This document shows positions 7,396 to 16,364 of a DNA stretch of 64,000 bases, piece by piece. The stretch is from Desulfitobacterium hafniense DCB-2 (GTDB lineage Bacteria; Bacillota; Desulfitobacteriia; Desulfitobacteriales; Desulfitobacteriaceae), in assembly GCF_000021925.1 (NCBI RefSeq), contig NC_011830.1:1078501-1142500 (forward strand), given 5' to 3'. A program made the translations under genes and the position numbers. The notes beneath the pieces are model-generated. The model worked only from the letters and a program-made list of their open reading frames with translations. It had not been told where the DNA came from and made no database searches. Each line of letters opens with the position of its first letter. Position 1 is the stretch's first letter.

Positions 7396-8883
7396 ATGAT
7401 GAAATCACTGGAGGGGAAAGCCATCAGCTTGGGCATAATTCAGGGGATTGATTTTTCACTCCGCCAAGGGGAAGTTATTGCCTTAATGGGGCCCAATGGA
7501 GCAGGTAAGTCCACCTTGGCCCGGCTTCTGGCCGGCTTGAATGAACCTGCTTCAGGGAAGCTTAACTTGCTTGAGGGTGGGCAGGAAATTCCCTGGACAA
7601 GGGTCCGGCGCTGGCAGGAGATTGGCATCATCGGTCAACATCCGCGGCGGCAGACCATCGGAGCAACGGTTGGGGAAGAGTTGGGCTTTGGGCTTTTGAA
7701 TCTGGGATATGAAGTGAAGAAGGTCCAGGATATGGTCAGAGAACTGGCTTACCGGATGGGTCTTGAAGGTAAACTCCATCAATCCCCCGCCACCCTTTCC
7801 GGGGGAGAGCGGCAGCGCCTGGTGCTGGGGGCCATCCTTGCTCTTAATCCGGCTTTTCTTTTGCTGGATGAGGCTTTAAGCATGTTGGATAGACGGGCTC
7901 AGGAGGCTTGCCTGGAACTTTTGGAGGAAAAAGGGAAGCACATGGGGCAGCTTTGGATTACACACGATCCGCTGTTAGCGGAAAAAGCAGACCGCCTCTG
8001 GGTCATGAAGGAAGGGAAGCTGTCGACTATGGGAAGGCCGCAAACGGCACTCCGGGATGAAAGGTTTTGCCAGGAGTATGGGATTCGTGCTCCTTATTCG
8101 CCAAGTTATTCTCCGGGCTATTCTTCTGTTCGGGAGAAGATGGGGGAGAAGTATCAGGCGGAAAGCCCCTTTCTCCATGGAGATGGAAGAAAAGATACTT
8201 TAGAGTGGCGGGAAGCAGAGTATGGTCAACGGCTGCAACTTACAGAAAAAATCAAAGAAGGATGTTTTTTGGCTGTCTTAGGTCCTTCCGGAGCAGGAAA
8301 ATCCACTCTGCTGGAAAGTGCCGTCGGGCTCATTCATCCTTCCCGGGGGAAGTTTTTGGCCTTTGGTCAAGAAGTGACCCGCCAAACTAAACAGTGGCAG
8401 AAAGCCCGCCTCCTCCTGCAAGAGCCTGGAGAATATATCATTGGCGGTACGGTTTATGATGAAGTGTTTTATCTTCAGAATAAAAAGGAGAGGAAAGCCG
8501 GCGCTCAGCGCAACATAGAATATCTGCAAGTCTTCGGAATACCTCCGGAAAAAGCCTTAGCCTACCCGGAATATTTAAGCGGAGGGGAGCGGCAGCGGGT
8601 GGCCTTAGCTGCAGCATTGGAATCTTTACCGGAAATTCTCTTGCTGGATGAACCCTTGTTGGGCTTGGACCTGGCGGGTAGGAGCATGATGCTGGAACTT
8701 TTGCAGGAGTTGAAAGGCAGAATGACCATCCTGTACATCACCCATGACTGGTCGGAGGTTCGTGAACTGGCGGATGAAGTGTGGCTGGTGGAAAAAGGGC
8801 GGATTACCTTCAAGCAACGGAGCAAAGACGGCGCTATGGAAATCGATGATCAGCAGCTTAAGGAGGCAGGGGTCCATTGTTAG
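7396..8883 (+). CDS. Fused double ATPase of an ECF transporter (EcfA-EcfA')
   Basis: Energises vitamin uptake. The 495-residue chain holds two complete ABC domains. The first (about 5-215) has Walker A GPNGAGKST, signature LSGGERQR and Walker B FLLLDEALSML. The second (about 270-480) has GPSGAGKST, LSGGERQR and ILLLDEPLLGLD. Both keep the catalytic Glu and the switch His (ITHD). Most ECF systems use separate A and A' subunits, so this fusion is a distinct architecture. It overlaps the EcfT gene by seven bases and is divergent from bioY. Biotin as the substrate is inferred from that arrangement and the shared BirA site; it could also serve other S components. Confidence 0.9.
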   Translation: MMKSLEGKAISLGIIQGIDFSLRQGEVIALMGPNGAGKSTLARLLAGLNEPASGKLNLLEGGQEIPWTRVRRWQEIGIIGQHPRRQTIGATVGEELGFGLLNLGYEVKKVQDMVRELAYRMGLEGKLHQSPATLSGGERQRLVLGAILALNPAFLLLDEALSMLDRRAQEACLELLEEKGKHMGQLWITHDPLLAEKADRLWVMKEGKLSTMGRPQTALRDERFCQEYGIRAPYSPSYSPGYSSVREKMGEKYQAESPFLHGDGRKDTLEWREAEYGQRLQLTEKIKEGCFLAVLGPSGAGKSTLLESAVGLIHPSRGKFLAFGQEVTRQTKQWQKARLLLQEPGEYIIGGTVYDEVFYLQNKKERKAGAQRNIEYLQVFGIPPEKALAYPEYLSGGERQRVALAAALESLPEILLLDEPLLGLDLAGRSMMLELLQELKGRMTILYITHDWSEVRELADEVWLVEKGRITFKQRSKDGAMEIDDQQLKEAGVHC

Positions 8884-9659
8884 AAAGAGGACTGTATCAC
8901 CCTGGTGAAAGCATATTGCATAAGCTCGATCCGCGACTGAAAATCGGGAGTCTTGTTATTCTGGGGTTGTTAATGACTACAGTGAACTGGGGAGGGTTGC
9001 TCTGCCTGACCGGGGGGCTTTTTATCATGCTTGGCTACAGCCCTTTGCCCATTAAGGCCTTTCAATCCGTCATCAAGGCGGGAGTTGTATTAGGGCTTTT
9101 CTATACTTTAATTATGGGCTGGCATTGGCAAGAGGGGTGGTTCTTTTGGAAAGGGTACTGGTCTATGGCGGGAGTGCTTCAGGGACTGATGATGAGCTGG
9201 CGGATCCTGCTGGTTTTCCTCTTGACCCGAATGTTTTCTGCCTTTACCTTGCCCTCAGAGCAAGGGATAGGAATCGCTTTCTTTCTGGCGCCTTTTTACC
9301 GTATAACTCCTAAGGCGGCTGATTTTGCCCTCTTAATCACGTTGACTTTGCGCTTTATCCCTTTGTTGCTGGAGGAGGCTGCTTTGCTTTATAAAGCCCG
9401 TCTGGCTAAGGGGAATTTGCCTGGGCAATGGATCGGAAAGATCAAGGATCTAGCGGCCCTTTTACTCCCCTTGCTGCGCATTGCTTTGCGCCGGGCCGAG
9501 GAATTGGCGGAAAATCTCGTGGCCCGGGGCTATGTTTCCGGTGGTTACCGGGTCCTGGGAACCAAGGAATGGGAGAGCAAGGATAGCTGGGGAGCCGTGG
9601 TCCTAATCCTATGGAGTATTGGGACTTTAGTTATTGAACTTGGGTTAAAAATATGGTAA
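8877..9659 (+). CDS. ecfT: EcfT-type transmembrane component of the ECF transporter
   Basis: A 260-residue membrane protein that couples ATP hydrolysis to the substrate-binding S component. It starts at a TTG that overlaps the ATPase gene by seven bases, implying translational coupling. The N-terminus YHPGESILHKLDPRLKI is the family signature. Four to five hydrophobic segments follow, and the cytoplasmic coupling helices contain ENLVARGY, the Ala-Arg-Gly motif that contacts the ATPases. With the fused ATPase and divergent bioY it makes a complete biotin ECF transporter (BioMNY type). Confidence 0.9.
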   Translation: MLERGLYHPGESILHKLDPRLKIGSLVILGLLMTTVNWGGLLCLTGGLFIMLGYSPLPIKAFQSVIKAGVVLGLFYTLIMGWHWQEGWFFWKGYWSMAGVLQGLMMSWRILLVFLLTRMFSAFTLPSEQGIGIAFFLAPFYRITPKAADFALLITLTLRFIPLLLEEAALLYKARLAKGNLPGQWIGKIKDLAALLLPLLRIALRRAEELAENLVARGYVSGGYRVLGTKEWESKDSWGAVVLILWSIGTLVIELGLKIW

Positions 9660-9700
9660 GGGGTTAGAGTTCAAGTGCCCACTGGTAACCCCCGCTATTT
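9660..9700 (+). terminator. Possible weak terminator after the ECF operon
   Basis: GGGGTTA (9660-9666) and TAACCCC (9686-9692) form a 7-bp stem followed by GCTATTTT. The T-tract is short and interrupted, so termination here is uncertain. Confidence 0.35.
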
Positions 9701-9832
9701 TCCGTTATGATAGTATATGGGAGTTAAGTAGATTTTTTCCGAGAAGGAAGCGGATTAATTAAGGGCTGGTCAGCCCAATTGAGCAGTGAGGAGCAGAGAG
9801 AATGAAATTAATTCGGGCAGGGGTCTTTTCTA

Positions 9833-10600
9833 ATGGCTGCTTTGATTTTAAGCGGTTGCGCCAGTCAAAACTACCCCGAAAATGTGGTTGCTGTTATCAA
9901 TGGCGAAACGATTACACAAGAAGAGATCGATGAAGCGATTAATGAAGGGAAACTGCACATTGATTTAACTGAAGCTTTGCGGTTGCTTAATGGAGAAAAC
10001 AGTATGTCGCAAAGAGATGCCATGCTCCAAGCCTTTGGAGTTGATGAGGGAAATATGACATCAGGTCAGAAAAGGTTCTTTGAGGGTATTGAACGATCCT
10101 CCGCTAAGATACCGACTGCGAATGATGCCCTGAACAGTCTGCTTGTGGAGGAAGTTCTTTATCAGGAAGCCGTCAAACAAGGGCATGAGGCATCCATCGA
10201 TAGAGTTAAACAGATCCTGGAAGAAAGCAAAAGGATAAACTTGGAGGCCATGTCCCAGGACGAGGAGGCCCTAAGAGAATACAATGAGTATGTCGAAAAA
10301 ACCGCCTCAATTTATCATCAGTATGGCTTTACTTCTGAAGAGGACTATTTAAGCAAACGCATGGATAGAACGGCCCAAGCTATGGCCATCAATACGATGA
10401 ATTATGAGTTCGATAAAGTTATGGCCGATAAGCTTCCCGGCGTTGATTCTGCTCAGATAGAGCGGGGAAATGCCTGGGAAGATTATGGGGAATATCTTTT
10501 GAGCAAAGCTAAGGTTAAAATCCTTAAACCGGAGTATCAAATCCAGCATTACGGAGAATCATGGAGTCATGGCCGGCTGAATCTTAAAGCAAAACCATGA
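9833..10600 (+). CDS. SurA/PrsA-like lipoprotein with apparently frameshifted signal peptide
   Basis: A 255-residue secreted chaperone-like protein. The reading frame begins LILSGCAS, a clear lipobox, followed by VVAVINGETITQEEIDEAI, the typical N-terminus of SurA/PrsA-type foldases. No parvulin isomerase domain follows. The natural start seems to be the ATG at 9802, which has a purine-rich site upstream and encodes a basic n-region (MKLIRAGVFS). That ATG is one base out of frame with the lipobox frame, next to GGGG and TTTT runs. This is either a sequencing error, a real frameshift, or slippage-dependent expression. The ATG at 9833 used here would leave an uncharged, very short signal. Confidence 0.7.
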   Translation: MAALILSGCASQNYPENVVAVINGETITQEEIDEAINEGKLHIDLTEALRLLNGENSMSQRDAMLQAFGVDEGNMTSGQKRFFEGIERSSAKIPTANDALNSLLVEEVLYQEAVKQGHEASIDRVKQILEESKRINLEAMSQDEEALREYNEYVEKTASIYHQYGFTSEEDYLSKRMDRTAQAMAINTMNYEFDKVMADKLPGVDSAQIERGNAWEDYGEYLLSKAKVKILKPEYQIQHYGESWSHGRLNLKAKP

Positions 10601-10628
10601 TGGCCTTGTCAATCAGGGAGAGTGCACT

Positions 10629-11216
10629 ATGTCTACAGATCAACAACCCGATGAAAATAACCTGCGTTATACCTATAAAGACTATCTGACCTGGGCCAAG
10701 ACTCAGCCTGGTGAAATCTTCAACGGAGTACCCTATGGCAGAAGCCCGGCCCCTCCCAGCCACTATCTGGAGGTATTGGGTGAGCTGTATATGGCTTTTG
10801 CTCTTTATCTGAGGGAAAAACCGGGGAAAGTATTTCTTTTTCCCTTTGATGTTCGGCTGCCTGCAGATACGGATCAAAAAGATGAGGATATTGCCACCGT
10901 CGTCCAACCGGATCTTACAGTGGTCTGTGATCTATCGAAAGTGGATAAGGGAGGGTGCAAAGGGGCCCCAGATCTTATCATCGAGATATTGGCGGAAGAC
11001 ACCATGCATAGGGATTTGCATTTAAAGCTGCGCCTCTATGAAAAGGCGGGAGTTCCCGAATACTGGGTGGTTCATCCTGCAGATCAGACAGTCCTCGCCT
11101 TTCAACTGGAAGAAGGGGCCTATGCTGCTCCCCAATTTTATAGAGCTTCCGATCAAATTCCTGTGGGGCTGTTCCCGGATTTGCTGATTTCTCTTGCTGA
11201 GATCTTCCGCGGATAG
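10629..11216 (+). CDS. Uma2-family (DUF820) PD-(D/E)XK nuclease-fold protein
   Basis: 195 residues with the Uma2 pattern: PDLTVVCDLSKVD (near 97-109), then APDLIIEILAEDT and the helix with LKLRLYEKAGVPEYWVV, which supply the Asp, Glu and Lys/Gln positions of the restriction-endonuclease-like fold. The family is common in bacteria rich in mobile DNA; the biological role is not established. AGGGAGAG precedes the start. It sits 28 bases after the lipoprotein gene and ends before a bidirectional terminator. Confidence 0.85.
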   Translation: MSTDQQPDENNLRYTYKDYLTWAKTQPGEIFNGVPYGRSPAPPSHYLEVLGELYMAFALYLREKPGKVFLFPFDVRLPADTDQKDEDIATVVQPDLTVVCDLSKVDKGGCKGAPDLIIEILAEDTMHRDLHLKLRLYEKAGVPEYWVVHPADQTVLAFQLEEGAYAAPQFYRASDQIPVGLFPDLLISLAEIFRG

Positions 11217-11314
11217 CGTGGACACAGGTAGATAATATCATTACAGGCCGGCGGTCTGATGACGGAAGCAATGTATTATATCCATACCTGATTGAACTAA
11301 ACTTCTTTCAGTGA

Positions 11315-11345
11315 AAAAGGACTGTCTGGTCAGGACAGTCCTTTT
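11315..11345. terminator. Bidirectional terminator between the Uma2 gene and ilvA
   Basis: A 12-bp stem AAAAGGACTGTC/GACAGTCCTTTT with a 7-base loop and A/T tracts on both sides, between convergent genes. Confidence 0.85.
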
Positions 11346-11366
11346 GGGCTAAAGATGCTTTGTTTC

Positions 11367-11385
11367 ATTGACGACAACGCAGTCA
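11367..11385. repeat. 19-nt sequence also present in the palindromic element at 55.6 kb
   Basis: ATTGACGACAACGCAGTCA occurs here, just 3' of ilvA, and again identically at 55632-55650 in the centre of a long palindrome. Here too the flanks can pair (TTTGT with ACAAA). It may be a remnant of the same dispersed element. Confidence 0.5.
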
Positions 11386-11392
11386 CAAAAAA

Positions 11393-12640
11393 CTAGATGA
11401 GCAATCCGAACAGCTCGGGATTATCGTTAATGCGCGTATATTGGAAGCCCTTCTTATCCATTCTTTCAATCAAGGGCTGGTAATCTTCTTTACGGGAGAG
11501 CTCGATACCAATCAGTGTCGGGCCTTTTTCTTTGTTGTTGGATTTGGTGTACTCGAAACGGGCAATATCGTCGTTGGGACCTAAGACTTCCCCTACAAAT
11601 TCCTTCAAGGCGCCGGGGCGCTGAGGGAAGTTGACGATGAAATAATGTTTAAGGCCCTGATCGAATAAGGAACGTTCCTTGATTTCAGGGGTTCTTTCAA
11701 TATCGTTATTGCCGCCGCTGATGATGCAGACGACATTTTTGCCTTTGATCTTATCCTTATAGGTTTCCAGAGCCGCGATGGAAAGTGCGCCCGCCGGTTC
11801 AACCACGATAGCACTGTCATTATACATTTCCAAGATGGTGGTGCAGACCTTTCCTTCAGTGACCGCGATGACATCGTCGAGAACCTCCCGGCAGATGGCA
11901 AAGGTGAGATCTCCGACTCGTTTTACTGCGGTACCATCCACGAATCCGTCGATGTGGGGCAAGGTGACTATTTCACCTTGACTGAAAGCTTCCTTCATGG
12001 AAGCGGCACCGGTGGCTTCCACGCCGATGACCTGGGTTTGGGGGCTTAAGCTTTTCATGGCAATCCCCACACCGGACATGAGGCCGCCACCGCCGATACC
12101 ACCCAGAATATAGTCAACGGGAGCTTCCATATCATTAAGAATCTCCATGGCAATGGTTCCCTGACCGGCGATGACTAAAGGATCATCAAAAGGATGGACA
12201 AAGGTCTTATTGGCTTCCTCACAATGAGCTTTCGCTCTATTGAAGGCATCGTCAAAGGTATCGCCGATCTGTATCACTTCCACAAAGTCTCCGCCAAACC
12301 GCTTGATGGAAGAGATTTTTTGCTTTGGTGTCGTCGAGGGTACATAGATGCTTCCTTTAATACCCAGGGCTTTGCAGGAATAAGCAACACCCTGGGCATG
12401 ATTACCTGCACTGGCACAAACGACACCACTGCTGAGCCGTTCTGAGGGAATACTATGAACCATATTATAAGCTCCGCGCAGCTTAAAGGAACGAACCACC
12501 TGGAGATCTTCCCGTTTTAAGAAAATATTGCATTGGTATTTCTCCGAAAGAAGGTCATGACGGTGCAAAGGTGTCTTATTGATAACCCCTTTTAAGGTTT
12601 GACCGGCTCTGAGAATATCCTCTAGGACGACTTTTCCCAT
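11393..12640 (-). CDS. ilvA: Threonine dehydratase (IlvA), short form
   Basis: PLP enzyme converting threonine to 2-oxobutanoate for isoleucine synthesis. Of 415 residues, about 1-320 form the fold-type II catalytic domain: REDLQVVRSFKLRGAYN with PLP Lys53, SAGNHAQGVAY, and the phosphate-binding GGIGGGGLMSG. The last 80 residues form a single ACT-like regulatory domain (YFIVNFPQRPGALKEFVGEVLG), as in the Bacillus-type short biosynthetic enzyme. Some homologues also act on serine. Within the window it stands alone, separate from leuA. No T-box is visible in its 5' region. Confidence 0.9.
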   Translation of the reverse strand: MGKVVLEDILRAGQTLKGVINKTPLHRHDLLSEKYQCNIFLKREDLQVVRSFKLRGAYNMVHSIPSERLSSGVVCASAGNHAQGVAYSCKALGIKGSIYVPSTTPKQKISSIKRFGGDFVEVIQIGDTFDDAFNRAKAHCEEANKTFVHPFDDPLVIAGQGTIAMEILNDMEAPVDYILGGIGGGGLMSGVGIAMKSLSPQTQVIGVEATGAASMKEAFSQGEIVTLPHIDGFVDGTAVKRVGDLTFAICREVLDDVIAVTEGKVCTTILEMYNDSAIVVEPAGALSIAALETYKDKIKGKNVVCIISGGNNDIERTPEIKERSLFDQGLKHYFIVNFPQRPGALKEFVGEVLGPNDDIARFEYTKSNNKEKGPTLIGIELSRKEDYQPLIERMDKKGFQYTRINDNPELFGLLI

Positions 12641-13029
12641 ATTAAAAATTTACCCCTTTCCACATTCCCGCAGTATCATCGCACACCACCGATAAATTAT
12701 AGAATAAAGCTATTATCATTCAGAGGATATCTTCGGGTGATATCTGGAGATGATAGTATCTTATGAGAGAAATGGTTTACATAAGATGTTATATAATAGA
12801 TTATTTTATTAATATTACTCTTGCTTTTGCCCTGAGTCAACCTTATCCTGACTTAAAATCAGGTCCAAACTACAAAGCATAGCGGAAATATGCTACAATT
12901 TATTTAGGATAGTATCGGACTTGTCATTGGGAATTCTGGACTGTGCGTTTCAGCATGAAGTCCTAATGGTAAAAATAGTAAAATGTTTTAAAACAAGTGA
13001 TTCAAAACGACTAAAGAGGAGGGTTTGGT
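12641..13029. other. 389-base gene-free interval between ilvA and a small membrane protein gene
   Basis: AT-rich region between divergent genes. It contains a small GATATC...GATATC hairpin near 12727-12745 and a CCTGA...TCAGG hairpin near 12848-12864, plus a possible -10 (TACAAT) near 12894-12899. No T-box, riboswitch or RNA gene was recognised. Confidence 0.5.
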
Positions 13030-13353
13030 ATGCCTTGGTTATATCGAATTGTATGGTCCCTGGCGATCATTTTTTTCATTCTGGCTGTTGTCGTTTTTTC
13101 TATCTGGGCCGTGCTTATTGGTGCTGTAGTCTACGCCCTTTATCGTGTTTATCTCTATTTTGCACAGAAGAAAGGCATAGGTTATGGCAAGGCCGGGCAA
13201 AGTCAGCGTGTGCATTTTAAAGTTTACACCAATTATAAAGGTCCGGGGCAACCCGGAGACCAGCATTCTCCGCGGGGTTTCACCAATGGAGAGGTTATTG
13301 ATATGCCGGTTGAGGAAGTTACGGATTCGCGGAACTCTTTCCCGAAAGAATAG
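13030..13353 (+). CDS. Small membrane protein of unknown function
   Basis: 107 residues, preceded by a strong GAGGAGGG site. Residues about 5-45 form one long or two close hydrophobic segments (WSLAIIFFILAVVVFSIW, then VLIGAVVYALYRVYLY). The remainder is a hydrophilic, probably cytoplasmic tail rich in Gly, Lys and Pro. I do not recognise the family. It is followed after 122 bases by the OmpR-type response regulator; a functional link is only suggested by proximity. Confidence 0.65.
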   Translation: MPWLYRIVWSLAIIFFILAVVVFSIWAVLIGAVVYALYRVYLYFAQKKGIGYGKAGQSQRVHFKVYTNYKGPGQPGDQHSPRGFTNGEVIDMPVEEVTDSRNSFPKE

Positions 13354-13475
13354 TTGCTTAAGATAAAAGTTAGGCCAAGGTTTTCAGCTAATTTTCAGTC
13401 AGCCCTCAGACCCATTTCAACGGGGCAGCAGATAATGAGAAGAGAACGATTTCGCCTTTAAAGGGGAGATACTCC

Positions 13476-14159
13476 ATGCAAAAATTGAAAGGAATCAAAA
13501 TCCTGATTATTGATGATGAACCGAACATTCTGGAGTTCCTGGAAATGGGGCTGCTGAACGAGGGCTTTGAGGTGCAGACGGCGGCTGATGGGATGACAGG
13601 AGTTACCTTGGCTAAACAGCTCCATCCCCACCTTGTGATTCTGGATATTATGATGCCGGGAATGGATGGCTTTGAAGTCTGCCGGATGCTGAAGAAGAGT
13701 GAGAATGTGTCCATTATTATGCTGACCGCTAAGGATGAAGTGGAGGACCGGGTCAAGGGTTTAACCATCGGCGCTGACGATTATATGGCTAAGCCTTTTA
13801 GCTTTGAGGAACTTCTTGCCCGCATTCACGCCCGTATCCGCAATCAATTCCCCACCCTTTTAGGAGAAGTGGTGATGGGCCCCTTTCGTTTGGATGATCG
13901 CCGCAAGGAAATCCAGTTTCAGGATAAGGTTCTGGAGCTTTCCCCTACAGAGTATGAGTTGCTCAAATTTTTAATTCTTAATCAGGGGCTGGTTTTGAGC
14001 AAGACGATGATTTTAGATAAAGTGTGGGGATATGATTTTGCTGGTGATGATAATATCGTGGAGGTCTACATTCGCTCCTTGAGAGAAAAACTGGGGGATA
14101 AGGAGCACCGGCTGATTCGTACACTGCGGGGCTCCGGGTATCGGATGGACCTGATATGA
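13476..14159 (+). CDS. OmpR/PhoB-family response regulator
   Basis: 227 residues: receiver domain with acidic pair Asp13-Asp14 (IIDDEPN), phospho-acceptor Asp57 (LVILDIMMPGMDG) and conserved Lys in YMAKPFS. The C-terminal winged-helix DNA-binding domain ends DNIVEVYIRSLREKLGD, then the TLRGSGYRM wing. It overlaps the histidine kinase gene by four bases (ATGA), so they form a two-component pair. Target genes and signal are unknown. Confidence 0.93.
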   Translation: MQKLKGIKILIIDDEPNILEFLEMGLLNEGFEVQTAADGMTGVTLAKQLHPHLVILDIMMPGMDGFEVCRMLKKSENVSIIMLTAKDEVEDRVKGLTIGADDYMAKPFSFEELLARIHARIRNQFPTLLGEVVMGPFRLDDRRKEIQFQDKVLELSPTEYELLKFLILNQGLVLSKTMILDKVWGYDFAGDDNIVEVYIRSLREKLGDKEHRLIRTLRGSGYRMDLI

Positions 14160-15667
14160 AGAAGGGAGCCTCTATACACAAGATCGTAACCCCCAACTCC
14201 TTGAGGTTTCAGCTGCTCTCCCGTTCTTTATTTTTTTTGGCTATTATCTTATTGCTGATCGGGATCTTTCAGTATGTTTTCTTGAAGGACTTCATTCTCG
14301 GCAGCACTGCGGCAAGCATTCGATCCCAAATTGCGTCGGTTCCCCGGGACAGTTGGACGCAGATGCTGCTCTATGCGGAGATTAATGCCAAATTCAATCT
14401 GGATAAAGATATAGTGGAGCTGGTACCCGGTAAAACCCAGGAAGGGCCTCCCAATCGTATTCCCATCAACCTAATGGATTCTACGATTGCTTTTGTGGAT
14501 TTGAATGGGAACGTGACCAGCCTGGCCAATACCATGAATCGGTCAGGGGCCCCGCCGCTCCTCAGTGCCGACCAGTATCAGCAAGCCTTAGATCCATCGG
14601 AGTCGCCGAGGTTTTGGGTAGTGAACTCAGAGTCGGGGACGGAATTGCTGGTGGTTCTGCACCCCTTGGAACTGCGCGGCTATCTGGTTGGTTTTATTCA
14701 GGTTAGCCTTAGCACCCAATTTGTTCAGGATGTTTTGTTCCGGCAGTTGTCTATATTTATGCTCCTTTCTGTGCTTGCCCTTGTGGGCGGACTGGTGGCT
14801 TACCAAGCGGTCATCAAAAAGACTCTGGTTCCTTTGTCCAATATCGTTCATACTATGGAGAATATGGATGCGGGGAACCTTAACGAACGCCTTCCTGTGG
14901 AACAAGGTCAAAAAGAAATCGATACTTTGGCCGTATCCCTCAATGGGATGCTGGAGCGGCTGGAGTCCTCTTTTACAGCGGAAAAGGAGGCTAAAGAACA
15001 GATGCGGCGCTTTGTAGCCGATGCCTCTCATGAACTGCGGACCCCCCTTACTTCTATCCATGGCTTCTTAGAGGTTCTGCTGCGGGGAGCTATGAATCAA
15101 CCGGATAAGCTGCAGAAATCCTTAACCAGTATGTATGCGGAATCGGAGCGAATGAAGAAGCTTATTCAGGATCTATTGCTCCTGGCTAAGCTGGACCGTT
15201 CTCCCTATCTTGAAAAATCGGAAAAGGATATTGGGGTACTGATACTGGAGATGGAGCCCCAACTGCGTATGCTGGCTGAAGAACGGGAGATTCAATTGGA
15301 TTTGGCCCCTGAGGAATTGGTCCCTATCGATGTGGATAAAATGAAACAGGTCATTCTCAACCTTTTCCATAATGCGGTCCAGCATACGGACCCGGATAAG
15401 GGGTTGATTCAAATCAGCTTGAAATCTGAGGCTTCCGGGGTGGAATTGACGGTCCAGGATAACGGACCGGGAATTCCCGAGGAGCATTTACCTCATCTTT
15501 TTGAAAGGTTCTACCGCAGCGATTCTTCCCGGACCCGGAAATATGGGGGAGCTGGACTGGGCTTAGCTATTACTCACTCCCTGGTAGAGCTTCATGGGGG
15601 AACACTTCGCGTCGAAAGTAAAGTGGGTGAAGGAAGTCGGTTTATTGTCGGGCTGCCTAAAATATAA
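14156..15667 (+). CDS. Membrane sensor histidine kinase
   Basis: 503 residues: transmembrane segment about 22-42, an extracytoplasmic sensor of about 150 residues, a second segment about 197-219, a HAMP linker, then HisKA with the phosphorylated His292 in DASHELRTPLTS. The HATPase_c domain has the N box (NLFHNAVQH), DNGPGIP and GGAGLGLAI. It autophosphorylates and passes phosphate to the regulator encoded just upstream. Domain order resembles ArlS/BaeS-like envelope sensors. The sensor domain gives no clear ligand clue. Confidence 0.92.
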   Translation: MKKGASIHKIVTPNSLRFQLLSRSLFFLAIILLLIGIFQYVFLKDFILGSTAASIRSQIASVPRDSWTQMLLYAEINAKFNLDKDIVELVPGKTQEGPPNRIPINLMDSTIAFVDLNGNVTSLANTMNRSGAPPLLSADQYQQALDPSESPRFWVVNSESGTELLVVLHPLELRGYLVGFIQVSLSTQFVQDVLFRQLSIFMLLSVLALVGGLVAYQAVIKKTLVPLSNIVHTMENMDAGNLNERLPVEQGQKEIDTLAVSLNGMLERLESSFTAEKEAKEQMRRFVADASHELRTPLTSIHGFLEVLLRGAMNQPDKLQKSLTSMYAESERMKKLIQDLLLLAKLDRSPYLEKSEKDIGVLILEMEPQLRMLAEEREIQLDLAPEELVPIDVDKMKQVILNLFHNAVQHTDPDKGLIQISLKSEASGVELTVQDNGPGIPEEHLPHLFERFYRSDSSRTRKYGGAGLGLAITHSLVELHGGTLRVESKVGEGSRFIVGLPKI

Positions 15668-15763
15668 AATTACTTCAGGTAGAGTTTGGGTTTTATCTGA
15701 AGTTTAGCTGGCTTGTCCTTACAGAAGGTGAAAAGGAATAGCCCTGTTAAATTACGCGAAAAG

Positions 15764-15791
15764 TGTCGTGACTATGTCACGGCATTTTTTT
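15764..15791 (+). terminator. Terminator after the two-component genes
   Basis: Stem TGTCGTGAC/GTCACGGCA (one G-T pair) with a three-base loop and seven T residues. Flanking CGC-AAAA/TTTT-GCG extends the pairing. A closely related hairpin ends the second collagen-like gene at 18794. Confidence 0.85.
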
Positions 15792-15870
15792 GCGTATCAC
15801 AGAACTTAAGGGGCATAACTGCGTTCTTATGGTCAGGATAAAAGTAATCAAAGTACTAAGTAATTTTTTG

Positions 15871-16364
15871 GCGATAGGAGTCACATATGGAGGACAAGAG
15901 TAATATTATAAAATGAGATAGAAAATGAGTGATTAATATAAATTTTTCAACTTGAAGAGCTTAATGAGTAAAATTGCTGAATAAAAGAAGGAGATGTTAA
16001 GATGGCAGAGTTAACCACTGGTTTGATAGATAATTTTCCGGTTGATGGAGCGCGGCCCTCGGTATCGGTAGCCCTTAGAATTACCAATGATGGTGATTCT
16101 ACGGAGACGGTTACCATAACCGGCTACTATCTCAATGGGACTATCAAAGAAGTATATGTTTTAGAACTAGTTACTGTTAATCCAAATGAGGTAATAATCC
16201 GGGAGTATTATGCTAATTTGGATGCTTTTGAATTTGTATTCTCGACAAGTTCTGAAACGGTAGTTATATCGGTATGGGGTAAGGACGCTGAAGGGAATTT
16301 AGTAGATGCCCATCGGGTGCTCCCTGCTGAGTTGGATTCACTGGAACCGATTATAGTGCCGACG
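15871..16364 (+). repeat. Duplicated promoter/leader plus N-terminal coding segment, copy 1
   Basis: The upstream DNA from GCGATAGGAGTCACATATGG onward, together with the first 121 codons of the collagen-like gene, is closely matched by copy 2 at 17497-17976. The same GGAGGACAAGAGTAAT block and AAGAAGGAGATG ribosome-binding site occur in both. A tandem duplication carried the control region with the coding region. Confidence 0.85.

Noticed and set aside
11386..12920. T-box or CodY box in the ilvA 5' region
   Set aside because: No AGGGTGGNACCGCG-like sequence and no AATTTTC-N-GAAAATT were found on the minus strand upstream of ilvA.
12921..13220. 99-codon frame overlapping the small membrane protein at 13030
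   Set aside because: The 13030 frame has a strong ribosome-binding site and a coherent hydrophobic segment; this one does not.
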